This document shows, piece after piece, positions 33,221 to 41,854 of a stretch of DNA of 53,171 nucleotides. The stretch is taken from NCBI GenBank assembly GCA_001970955.1, contig MPUH01000455.1, forward strand, positions 1-53,171. Reading direction: 5' to 3'. The notes below the pieces were generated by a model. It was not told the DNA's origin. It searched no databases and worked only from the letters and a program-made list of their open reading frames with translations. Position 1 is the first letter of the stretch. Every line of letters begins with the position of its first letter. This DNA comes from Stentor coeruleus. Its lineage: Eukaryota; Ciliophora; Heterotrichea; Heterotrichida; Stentoridae. Made by a program: the position numbers and the translations under genes.

Positions 33221-33871
33221 TTAAAGCCCTACATAAGCTTTCTGATTACTCCTTAAAGCAATGCAAGCAGTAGACTCACAATGTTTATTCAAAGAGCAAA
33301 TACTTGGTAGATTTAATATTCCAGTAGGTAAAGTCGAATTCCTATCTCCAAATTCCATATCATCATCAGAAACTTGATAAATACTAACAGTGACTCTATT
33401 GACAGGTACATCACCAACAGTCTCATATATAAAATTGTCTTGAAGACCTTTTTTATTCCACTTATATGTTATCAAACCATTATGCAATTCTGTGTCAATA
33501 TAAGTAGCATTTGTCATCCATCCTGGAAATAGCATTCCACATCCATGAGCAGAATTGCAGCAAAAACAGCATTCTTTAAGGTCTGGGTAATATAAATACC
33601 TGTTTCCATTGTTGACTATATGGCTACAAGGAGTATTTTCAAACTCATGAGGTGAAGCTAAACCACAATATCTGTCGTATCGGCCATTAACTCTGTCTAC
33701 TCTGTATGCTTGAATTGTCCAATCATAGTAAAAGTTCCCTGATGTTGAATGGGTACCTACTATACTATAACGGGTTGTCTCGTTAAAGGGCTGCCAGAAA
33801 GTGTTTGGCCACATTGGGGAAAGAGGAGTTTGAGCAGATGCTATTGCTAGTGACAAAAATACACCAATCAT
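33221..33871 (-). CDS. secreted Cys-rich protein
   Basis: A 216-aa protein. MIGVFLSLAIASA is a short signal peptide, probably cleaved before or near Gln14. The mature part has about eleven cysteines, including the cluster ECCFCCNSAHGCG, three N-glycosylation sequons (NET, NAT, NST) and many aromatic residues. No membrane segment follows, so it should be secreted or lumenal. The single-domain, two-sheet pattern with paired cysteines recalls ependymin-related lumenal proteins, but the resemblance is weak and I do not assign it. The start is preceded directly by CGTAATAAA. Confidence 0.75.
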   Translation of the reverse strand: MIGVFLSLAIASAQTPLSPMWPNTFWQPFNETTRYSIVGTHSTSGNFYYDWTIQAYRVDRVNGRYDRYCGLASPHEFENTPCSHIVNNGNRYLYYPDLKECCFCCNSAHGCGMLFPGWMTNATYIDTELHNGLITYKWNKKGLQDNFIYETVGDVPVNRVTVSIYQVSDDDMEFGDRNSTLPTGILNLPSICSLNKHCESTACIALRSNQKAYVGL

Positions 33872-34024
33872 TTTATTACGCTATTTAGATAAATAGAACT
33901 TCCCATAAAAACGTAAAGGAAAATGATAGAAAGCAGTTATACACAGAAATTATTGAGAGGCTTATATAGAGAAAAAAAATACTAAAAGTAAGCTCTAGAC
34001 TTAGTACATATTTATCTTAAGCTT

Positions 34025-34957
34025 CTAAGCACTTTCTATCTTAATCTGAAGCTGTTTTTTTATCCCTCTATACCATTTAAGTAAACTTGAAGGAAGTGTG
34101 ACCTTAAGAGCTTTTTTCGGTACTTCCCCTTTCATATCAGCTTGACATATAGTTGTCACATACAAAGAATAGTTTCCAGTAATAGGCGATATTCTTTTTC
34201 TCATAATCTGAGCACCCATAATAGTTTCTCCTCTAATCGCTTTATCTTTATTCTCAGGGTGTTCATTATGTTCTAAAGAAGTAAAAAATATTTCAATATC
34301 CCCATTTACTCTTTTTCTTATATACCTCGTCTCAACAAAATCTCTATCTTTAAAAGGCCAAGGTGCTTTATTATGCATATAATACTGTATGACATCTTCA
34401 CTGCTTCTTGAAATCTCAAAAAAAGACCCTATGCTATTATCCCATCTTTTTCTTGTCTCTGGCCAATACATTATTTCATATAAATCTTCTGGGTTTGCGT
34501 TAATTTCCATATCAAAAAAAGCTTTCATTAAAGGAATATCTGGATGAGATTGAGTCCCAGGTTTCAGCATTATGCAAGCAAAAGGCTTGTCGATTTTTAT
34601 TTCCCAGTCACTGCTTGCTTCAAGTTCAAGGATTTTGGTGAAGTTCTGAAATTGAGCTGTGACGAGGTCAGAACATGACCTTAAAGGATCTTTGCTAGGA
34701 AAATATAACAAAGTATTGAAACTGTGAACTGAGTGAATCGAATGTCTTGGTTCGGGCTGTGCTGATACTGGAGATGAGTCTATTGAGCTTTCTAGAGGTG
34801 TTTCTGTACATGGCTTAGAACCTATGGATCTTGTAGAAAGCTTACGGTGTGGCTCTTGGGTTAGCATCTGATAGTGGTCTGAGGGCTCCCTTTGGATTAT
34901 AGTGTCATTAGTTGTTACTTGCCTTTTTTTCTTGAAGCAAAAGCAACAGGATGACAT
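34025..34957 (-). CDS. START-domain lipid-binding protein
   Basis: A 310-aa protein. The N-terminus MSSCCFCFKKKR is a cluster of Cys followed by Lys/Arg, suited to palmitoylation and membrane contact. Residues about 15-95 are Ser/Pro-rich and disordered. Residues about 100-308 form a START domain: DWEIKIDK, DLYEIMYWPETRKRWD, APWPFKDRDFVETRYIRK and VTTICQADMKGEVPKKALK match the fold's pattern, including the WPFKDRDF motif typical of StarD/PCTP-like members. It would carry or sense a lipid, which cannot be told from sequence. No enzymatic domain is attached. Confidence 0.9.
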   Translation of the reverse strand: MSSCCFCFKKKRQVTTNDTIIQREPSDHYQMLTQEPHRKLSTRSIGSKPCTETPLESSIDSSPVSAQPEPRHSIHSVHSFNTLLYFPSKDPLRSCSDLVTAQFQNFTKILELEASSDWEIKIDKPFACIMLKPGTQSHPDIPLMKAFFDMEINANPEDLYEIMYWPETRKRWDNSIGSFFEISRSSEDVIQYYMHNKAPWPFKDRDFVETRYIRKRVNGDIEIFFTSLEHNEHPENKDKAIRGETIMGAQIMRKRISPITGNYSLYVTTICQADMKGEVPKKALKVTLPSSLLKWYRGIKKQLQIKIESA

Positions 34958-35730
34958 TATTATTTAATTTTTTCTACTAGACATTATTTTAGAGAGCAGG
35001 ATTGGAACATTTTTAGAAAATGTAATATTGATACTTGAAAAAAAAAGATCGCAAGGAGATTAGAATTTATGAGTTGTGTAGTTTTATAGGGTTTGGGTTA
35101 AAGTTAGAAATAAGATTTATAGATGTATGGGTAATAATATTTTATGTTATACGAATAGAAAATAGTATTGGAAGATATTGATATTATAATGAATTTTAAA
35201 ATTTTTGTTTAGATTGAGTGAAGTTGTTTTTGATTTAGAAAAAATTAATGATTAAATAAAATTATTTTTTATAGCTTTTTATTACTTTTGATTATAATTT
35301 TTGTTGGTATGCGCTTTTTGTATAGGGTTTATGGTATTGATAAATTGCGAAACTTTTTAAACTACAATGTTTAAATAACATTAGATAAAGTTGAAAATAT
35401 TTTATGTATTTTAAAAAGAATAACTATACGAAAATAATTCTGATTTTTATACCAATTCGCTTAAAAACAAAAATATTTGTGTTGATGTTGCTAAAAAGCT
35501 TATACTAGAGTACATTTTTTGCTTCTTCTCATAATCGTATTCAAAAAAATGTCAAATCATTATAAAATCCATACAACTTTCCAATATCATTAAATCTTAA
35601 ATCCAACAATATACAAAATTTAAAAACTAAACCTCTTATTACAATCATTTACCTCAAAAAAACCATCCTACCTCCACCAAAAAAATCCTTTTTAATAACA
35701 ATACTTTAATCTAACAACTCAACTTCCATC
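34958..35730. other. intergenic, no gene seen
   Basis: About 770 nt between two minus-strand genes. Bases up to about 35350 are G-rich and C-poor on the plus strand, and bases from about 35520 are C-rich and G-poor. No RNA or coding feature seen. Confidence 0.5.
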
Positions 35731-36762
35731 TCAAAGCACTTTCATATTCGTAATCTTTTCATCCGGTTTAGTCTTGCTAACAGTCTCACTAATCGTATTA
35801 TTAAGTTTATCAACCCAATGCATTTTTATTTTTTTCTTCTTCGTAGTGACAACCGTAACTTCCTTCTTCTTAATCTTCATACTTTTTTTTGTAACAGCCC
35901 TTTCCAGCATATCCAACAACTTCTCTTTCTTATCACTAACCTCTAAAACTACAACCTCATTTTTTGTATTTGCATAAGGATTAAATTGCCATTCTCTAAT
36001 CTTCTCCTTCATAACAATATCTTTAGCAGTTCTTACCATTGGCTCAATACTCAATTTTATCTCACTTTGCATCTTAACTGGAATCATACTTTTCGCCCTT
36101 GCTTTATTGAATTTTTCTGTAAAAACTCCTCTTGCGTTTAAAATTTGTTCTTCCTTTTCAGCATCTTCTTCATATTTTTCGCAAAGTTCTTTTTTTTTCT
36201 GACTGACTTGAGATCTTATAAAACTCTGTTCATTTATATTAAGAGCATGTAAATAGTTAAGATATTCTCGTGCTTGTCTTTGACTTGCAGAGATTCTGGC
36301 TGTAGGTTTTGTAGGTTTTCTTCTAGTTTTTGAGAAATTCATTGTGGAGATTCTTTCGATTGGAGGGATTTTGACTTTTTGGAAACCGGTTAGGGTTTTT
36401 GTTTGGAAATCATCATTGAAAACTAGGTTTTCATCGATTTCTTCTAAAGGTTTATTGTTAATGACCGGGCCTGGGGCATGGATTCTTAGTTTACCACGAC
36501 GAGTTGTACTGCCACCCCAGTTCTTTTCTTGTAGTCGACCATATGCGAAACCTACTTCGTTCATGTATTCTTTAGCTCTTTTAGATACAGTATCTAGGTT
36601 ATCAGTTGTCACTGGCCTTTTGACGAAATCTCCAACTTTTATTCGTTTGACTAATGAATAGTAATCGCTATTTACAGGCTTTTTATTTAGAGTTTCTAGT
36701 ATTAAGGTGTGGATTGGGTCTTCTTTAAACTTGAAAACTGGTTCAGCTCCTGGTTTTTCCAT
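35731..36762 (-). CDS. unrecognised basic, partly coiled-coil protein
   Basis: A 343-aa protein, rich in Lys, Arg, Glu and Thr. Residues about 140-160 are strongly basic (KTRRKPTKPTAR), residues 185-225 are predicted helical with heptad-like spacing, and the C-terminal 65 residues carry repeated lysine clusters (KKSMKIKKKEV, TTKKKKIKMH). No signal peptide, membrane segment or known domain is visible. The composition fits a microtubule- or nucleic-acid-binding structural protein, but that is a guess. The frame is open throughout and the ATG follows TTATTAAT. It is the rightmost of the minus-strand genes before a scaffold join at 36965. Confidence 0.7.
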   Translation of the reverse strand: MEKPGAEPVFKFKEDPIHTLILETLNKKPVNSDYYSLVKRIKVGDFVKRPVTTDNLDTVSKRAKEYMNEVGFAYGRLQEKNWGGSTTRRGKLRIHAPGPVINNKPLEEIDENLVFNDDFQTKTLTGFQKVKIPPIERISTMNFSKTRRKPTKPTARISASQRQAREYLNYLHALNINEQSFIRSQVSQKKKELCEKYEEDAEKEEQILNARGVFTEKFNKARAKSMIPVKMQSEIKLSIEPMVRTAKDIVMKEKIREWQFNPYANTKNEVVVLEVSDKKEKLLDMLERAVTKKSMKIKKKEVTVVTTKKKKIKMHWVDKLNNTISETVSKTKPDEKITNMKVL

Positions 36763-36856
36763 ATTAATAAAAGAATTAGGATTAGGGTTTTTACAAGAAT
36801 CATGCCGCTTTTAAATGATGAAATATACTATTTAGGGGCAATTGAAGGAATATTAT

Positions 36857-37074
36857 AATTACAGAAAATTGTTGTAAAAAGTTTGTAAAGAGATACTGCG
36901 AAAAGTTAAACTTATAATATTCCCATTAAAAAATTGGAAAATCCACATTAAAAATATATCTCAANAAATTACAGAAAATTGTTGTAAAAAGTTTGTAAAG
37001 AGATACTGCAAAAAGTTAAACTTATAATATTCCCATTAAAAAATTGGAAAATCCACATTAAAAATATATCTCAA
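36857..37074. repeat. scaffold join: 108-nt duplicate either side of one N
   Basis: Bases 36857-36964 and 36967-37074 are the same except for one G/A difference (ACTGCG versus ACTGCA). A single N at 36965 lies between them. As at 30163, this is best read as overlapping contig ends joined with a placeholder, not as a biological repeat. It is intergenic, so no gene is affected. Confidence 0.88.
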
Positions 37075-37146
37075 TTCCCAAACTTCATATCTATTCCCTA
37101 CACCCTCATATTTTTAAACTTATGATATTATTTCCTTAAATCAAAC

Positions 37147-37719
37147 CTAATCATCAGTTTCAACCCTCTCATTCATCCATCTCCATACAAAGTCACTTTC
37201 TTTCGGACTATACTTTGCATCAAACACAAACACTTCTTTATTATCAATATGCTTAAGTTCATCAACTCCCAAAGCCTTTTCCAAATAGCTTTTCTCTTTA
37301 AATTGTGCATCAATTTCTCCAGAGACATTACAAACAATAGATAAAGCGCATTTTTTTAACTCAGGCTCATTTGCCAAGAATTTAAGCCTCCTTTTTGCCA
37401 TAATAAAGTCTATAGCTTTGTTGCTTAATCTAAAAACATATACAACTCCAGAAATCATAAGGTTTTTATATAAGTTTCGTACTATTGGGAAAAGTGCTTC
37501 ATTTCCTGGTGTATCAAATATTGCTAAGACCCCTGATGTCGTTCTAAGTTCTTCATAATTATATCCAACTGTATGTTCGAAATCTGTTTGTTCCCAGCCC
37601 GGCTTAAGTTTGGTTCCATATAAAAAAGTTGTCTTTCCAGAATTTTCTTGCCCGACAATTAGGACGTATTTTCGTTTAGGCTGTAGTTGACGACAGAGAC
37701 TTGAAATTTGACTTCCCAT
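37147..37719 (-). CDS. Arf-like small GTPase, divergent
   Basis: A 190-aa protein, the usual Arf/Arl length. MGSQ at the N-terminus fits Gly2 myristoylation. The P-loop GQENSGKT is at 23-30. Thr50 can serve as the switch I Thr. Switch II reads DTPGNE (69-74) where Arf proteins have WDxxGQE, so the catalytic Gln position is Asn. The guanine-specificity motif NKxD is not recognisable: the expected place reads SIVCNVSGEID. It may bind nucleotide weakly or with altered specificity. Role: probably membrane traffic or ciliary transport, as for other Arl proteins. It lies 43 nt downstream of the next gene on the same strand. Confidence 0.75.
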   Translation of the reverse strand: MGSQISSLCRQLQPKRKYVLIVGQENSGKTTFLYGTKLKPGWEQTDFEHTVGYNYEELRTTSGVLAIFDTPGNEALFPIVRNLYKNLMISGVVYVFRLSNKAIDFIMAKRRLKFLANEPELKKCALSIVCNVSGEIDAQFKEKSYLEKALGVDELKHIDNKEVFVFDAKYSPKESDFVWRWMNERVETDD

Positions 37720-37762
37720 TTATGTGAAAATTATTAGGTTATAAAAAAATCATATTATCTAA

Positions 37763-38782
37763 TCATACTCTACTAATCTTTAACTGCTGACTTAGTCTTG
37801 CTACAAATTCTTCTGATAAAAAAGGTCGAAACTTGACAGGTATTGGCTTTTCTAATTCTAGTCTTTGCTTGAAGTCTTCGATTTCTGTGTCAATATCTGC
37901 TGTTTCCCTGTCAGGAGATGCTGAGTTTTCTTTTGTGCTGATTTGGCTTTTCTTTTTAGGTTTTTTTTGTTTCTTTCTTCGATCTTGATTTATTATTTGG
38001 ACTATCTCATCTATCGGAAGATTATGTAAGGCTTCTCTGGCTACATCTTCATCACTGCATGATTCTGAATACATAGCTGGATAATATTCAATAAAAGGTA
38101 CTTTTTCATTTTCAGATCGTTTACTTGCATTATCCAAAGCGTTTTTCATTTGTAAAATATCTTCTCTGTACTCGCTTTGTTCTTTTTTTGTCACATTATT
38201 TATAAGGTCAAAATACTCAAGTGCGACTCTGCTGTAGAATTTTTTATTGAGCACTAATTCAAAATTGTATCTACTAATAATATCCTCAACAATAGCCCCG
38301 ATTTGTGTAATAGAGTTTTGCAAAGTGTGATACGACTCATACAAAATAATAACCTGCAGTAGTCCTTTTTTGCCATCGAATTCCCTAACATGTTTTCTCA
38401 AACAGTCTATAAAAATATCAGTAGACGATAAAATGCTCTCTTGAAAATCTTTACAGCAATCATAATTCTTAAGTTCTTGAATTTGACTTTTAATCTTTTG
38501 TTGATAAGCAGCATTGACAACTAGATTATACGGCTGGAAAAAATCTGTTGGAACTTTACATTCTAGTCGTTTCTGTTTGCGTTGTTCTAGGTCGTTTATA
38601 TGTTCTGTGTAGATTTCATTGATGCATTCTTGTATTTGTTTCGCTAATCGCTGAGCTTCTGGATTTGGCTCACTGTAAAAGCTTTCGATGTTTGCTGCAA
38701 AAAATTTTATCTCGATAGCAGGTTCTTTGTTGCAGATACTTTGCTGCTTTCTCAACATTCTTCGGTGTAATCTCTTTCCCAT
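37763..38782 (-). CDS. unrecognised helical protein
   Basis: A 339-aa protein. It begins MGKRLHRRMLRKQQ, strongly basic. Most of residues 25-215 is predicted helical with scattered Cys and no transmembrane segment. Residues about 265-285 form a long basic patch (DRRKKQKKPKKKSQ), a plausible nuclear signal, followed by an acidic Ser-rich linker and a short helical C-terminus. I recognise no domain and cannot assign a function. The gene is tightly packed: 43 nt to the GTPase and 52 nt from the stop of the gene upstream, all on the minus strand. Confidence 0.7.
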   Translation of the reverse strand: MGKRLHRRMLRKQQSICNKEPAIEIKFFAANIESFYSEPNPEAQRLAKQIQECINEIYTEHINDLEQRKQKRLECKVPTDFFQPYNLVVNAAYQQKIKSQIQELKNYDCCKDFQESILSSTDIFIDCLRKHVREFDGKKGLLQVIILYESYHTLQNSITQIGAIVEDIISRYNFELVLNKKFYSRVALEYFDLINNVTKKEQSEYREDILQMKNALDNASKRSENEKVPFIEYYPAMYSESCSDEDVAREALHNLPIDEIVQIINQDRRKKQKKPKKKSQISTKENSASPDRETADIDTEIEDFKQRLELEKPIPVKFRPFLSEEFVARLSQQLKISRV

Positions 38783-38834
38783 AATTTAATTATGGAAAAC
38801 TCTAGAGTTGTTTGCATAAAAAATTAACCTAGAT

Positions 38835-39473
38835 TTAATTATTCGAGAAAATAAAATTAGAAACCTGTCTTATAGCTGGGTTGTGATAAGTAGGTATTGT
38901 TTTCTGAGAGTGATACTGCAAAGCATGGGAATTTATTCTCTGTCTAAAAATCTGACTTGGCGGTGCAGGTGATTTGAACAAAGGCGATACGTAAGGTTTC
39001 TTTATTTTTGCCTTACAAAAATTCTCAGGAAATGGTATACTTTCAAGTTTAGACAGGTATTGTAAGGAGGATGATTCTGTAAGGGTTTTCGAATTAATCG
39101 GGCTAATTTCTTTGCATTTGCAAGTCTTGCAGTGCACTTTAGTTTTAAGAATTTTGCTAAAAGATAGTGGAGGTTTTGAGTTTTTCATTTCTTCTTCAGT
39201 CAATTCTATTGATGTTTTGGATATAGCAAAAGTATCAGTGTTTGTTAAATCAGCAACGCTTAAAGACTTTTCTCCTGAAGATTTCACAGACCTTTTCACA
39301 GTGTTTGCTAAGGACTTTTTATAACTTCCACTTGTTGAAAGCACTGCTAATTCTGACTTGCTTGCGCTTAGTAATCCGGGATCGATTTGGCTTGTATCAA
39401 CTTCATCAAAAGTTCTTGGAAGACTAGATGGATTGTCATCAGCGTTTTCAAAATTATCAAACTTGGTAAGCAT
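38835..39473 (-). CDS. unrecognised Ser-rich, probably disordered protein
   Basis: A 212-aa protein rich in Ser, Thr, Lys and Pro with few hydrophobic stretches. A small Cys cluster CKTCKCKE (around residue 116) could bind metal or form disulfides. The C-terminal half has repeated short Pro/Phe/Ser motifs (SPLFKSPAPPS). No known domain. The ATG follows AAGATATAA, the same kind of start context as the neighbours. It belongs to the compact run of minus-strand genes at 37147-39473. Confidence 0.65.
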   Translation of the reverse strand: MLTKFDNFENADDNPSSLPRTFDEVDTSQIDPGLLSASKSELAVLSTSGSYKKSLANTVKRSVKSSGEKSLSVADLTNTDTFAISKTSIELTEEEMKNSKPPLSFSKILKTKVHCKTCKCKEISPINSKTLTESSSLQYLSKLESIPFPENFCKAKIKKPYVSPLFKSPAPPSQIFRQRINSHALQYHSQKTIPTYHNPAIRQVSNFIFSNN

Positions 39474-39784
39474 TTATATCTTATAATTAGGCATAGGAAT
39501 GTTATTAATTTGTTTGTGCTATTGCAAACAACAGAATAACACTAGAAATATATATAGAATTAACACACGGTATATATTTTTTTTGATGAAAGTTATATAG
39601 TTTTAAGTTAGATTGTTGGCTTATAATTGGATTTTCGAATCATACCAATCTACTTCTTTAAACCACCAGTATCTTATCCTACACATTCCTCATATACTTT
39701 CAACAACTTTATATCTAATAAACCATATAATCCTCCCATATTCCATCCTTAAAAACTCCTTCTTTACTCAAAGAAATAATCTAA
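39474..39784. other. intergenic, no gene seen
   Basis: About 310 nt between two minus-strand genes. The right half is C-rich and nearly free of G on the plus strand. A short open frame over it lacks any recognisable feature. Confidence 0.5.
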
Positions 39785-41107
39785 TCAATCAAATAAACTA
39801 CTAGGTATTCCTTGAAACTTATCTCCAGACTGATCTTTAAGGTTTCCGAAAAAGTCTTCAGCACTATTCAAAGGTTCCTCCTCAATGTTTGTGTATGCAT
39901 TTTGTCTTACCTCTTCAAGTTGCATCCAATCATTAGGACTTTTTGTTCTTTCAGGTTCTTCATAATTACTAGCAAATAATCCAGCTATTTTATTATCATC
40001 ATTTTCATGTTTTTGAAAAAAATCATCTGTTGTTTCAATACCTTGTCCTGAGTCAAACCATGTATTAAAATCTGAATTCTTCACTTCTGCAGCAAAAAAG
40101 TCTTGAATTCCCCCTTTTTTTTCTGAGCTTTCTTGGTCTTTATCTGACTTTTCTTGTTTAAAATCAGAGTTCTCGCTTAAATCTTCAACTTTTTCATCTT
40201 TTATTGACACATCCACATTTTTTACTATAGGATTAAAAATATCTTCAGCTTTTTCTAAGTCATTAATAAGTAGAGTTTTAACTTCGGTATTAGTATCAAA
40301 TAATATTTGAGGAATGTTTTCGGGATATTCTTCAGAATGGACACTTGAAGATTTATCAAGGATTTTACTTGTGCTTTTAGGCGTTGATGCTTTTGGTGAA
40401 TCTTTATTTTGTCTATCTTCAAGTTGTTGATTGAAATAATTGTATTGGACTTCAAGTTCTTCTACGAACTTTTGTGTAAGTTCTTCTTTTTCATTTTCTA
40501 ATAAAGAGATGTGAAGTTTTAACTGATAGTTTTCTTCTCTTAGTTCTAGTAACTCATCAATATCGACTTGATTTTTTTCTTGAGATGGAAGACTTGGTTG
40601 ACTTGTTTGTAAAGAAAGATCTTTGCATTGCTTCATTAATATTCTCATTTCATGGATATCTTGATTATATCTTTGTTTTTCTGATTTCAATAGTTTTTCT
40701 AGGTTTTCGTTATGTTTGTTTTTCAGTGTCAATTCGTTTTGAAGCCTTTGTATCTCCATTTCATATATTGGATTTCTTCTTTCGGATAAAGCAAAGTTCG
40801 CCTCTTCTTGAGATTTTTCATATTCTTTTTCAAGAAGACTAAGTTTTATCCTACAGTTGTGCAGCTGAGTATCAAGGTATGCACATTTTTCTTTAAGTTC
40901 AGAAATCTCCCTTGTTTCTTGACGATGTATCATTTCATTCTGAGCTCTTTCTTCACTTTTTCTAATAGGATATTGAACTTGACGATTTTCTCTTGGTAAA
41001 CTTGCAGAATGGACTTCTTGGAAATCGTGTGAAACCAAATCTTCAGTGTAATAAGGGGCAGCATCGTTCATAGGATGGTTTCTGCCTGATTCCTTTGGAA
41101 AGGCCAT
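39785..41107 (-). CDS. coiled-coil protein
   Basis: A 440-aa protein. Residues about 50-225 are a long charged coiled coil with Leu heptads (EISELKEKCAYLDTQL, LQNELTLKNKHNENLEKLL, LHISLLENEKEELTQKF). The rest is acidic and Ser-rich and looks disordered, with repeated short acidic/aromatic motifs such as EDFFGNL, DDFFQKH and QDFFAAE. Such DxF/FxxF-like peptides can act as adaptor-binding motifs in vesicle traffic, so an endocytic or Golgi tether is possible, though this is only inference. The start is preceded by TTTATATAAAT, as in the 24224 gene. It is divergent from the BEACH gene. Confidence 0.8.
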   Translation of the reverse strand: MAFPKESGRNHPMNDAAPYYTEDLVSHDFQEVHSASLPRENRQVQYPIRKSEERAQNEMIHRQETREISELKEKCAYLDTQLHNCRIKLSLLEKEYEKSQEEANFALSERRNPIYEMEIQRLQNELTLKNKHNENLEKLLKSEKQRYNQDIHEMRILMKQCKDLSLQTSQPSLPSQEKNQVDIDELLELREENYQLKLHISLLENEKEELTQKFVEELEVQYNYFNQQLEDRQNKDSPKASTPKSTSKILDKSSSVHSEEYPENIPQILFDTNTEVKTLLINDLEKAEDIFNPIVKNVDVSIKDEKVEDLSENSDFKQEKSDKDQESSEKKGGIQDFFAAEVKNSDFNTWFDSGQGIETTDDFFQKHENDDNKIAGLFASNYEEPERTKSPNDWMQLEEVRQNAYTNIEEEPLNSAEDFFGNLKDQSGDKFQGIPSSLFD

Positions 41108-41854
41108 ATTTATATAAACACATGTATTGAATAAAAAATTATTCTCAAATCATTTCTAGGATTCTAGTTTTTTTTATTGTTGTTATTAATATAGTTAGAT
41201 ATTTTTTTAGGTTTTAAGTTGTATTAGTATTGAGATTTAGATAATAGTTATAATACTTAGATTATATTTTTTATTGTTTTTAAGTTTTGTAAAACTGATG
41301 TTGTGTTATTATTTATTAGTTTTTAGATGATAGTTTTTATCATGAGTTTTTGTGAAGATAATAAGTTTCGGATTTGTTATTATGATATCAGCTGATAATA
41401 TGATATTTTAGCATTGTTATTTATTAATAAATTCTTGCTTATTTCATATACCAATACTAGATTAATTATTGATTTTATTAAGAAACTATTTAATATTATA
41501 TTTAAATAGTATTTGATTTTTATATACAGTATTTAATAATATACCATAATTTTATGAATATGTATTTTATATAACAACTCCTAAATTTGTTATAATAAAC
41601 ACCTTTAAAATAAAATTCTCATCAAAAATCAAATCAAAATCTTCATCACACTATCCTCTTATCAAATTCTCATCTAATTATTACATTAATAACTATCCTT
41701 AATACATAATATCTCAACCTTTCTTATTTTATCAAATCCTACTAATCCCATTTTCTAAATTTATATCCTTCTAATTTCATCTATTCAAACATTTCATAAC
41801 AAAAACTTCTCTATATTTATTACATTATCTATATTACAATTCATCACATATAAA
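41108..41854. promoter_or_regulatory. divergent promoter spacer
   Basis: About 750 nt between the minus-strand coiled-coil gene and the plus-strand BEACH gene. The left part is G-rich and C-poor and the right part the reverse: 41641-41700 hold 16 C and no G (counted by eye). No gene seen. Confidence 0.6.

Noticed and set aside
36857-37074. 108-nt direct repeat as a regulatory element
   Set aside because: A single N lies between the copies, as at 30163, so it is best explained as overlapping contig ends.
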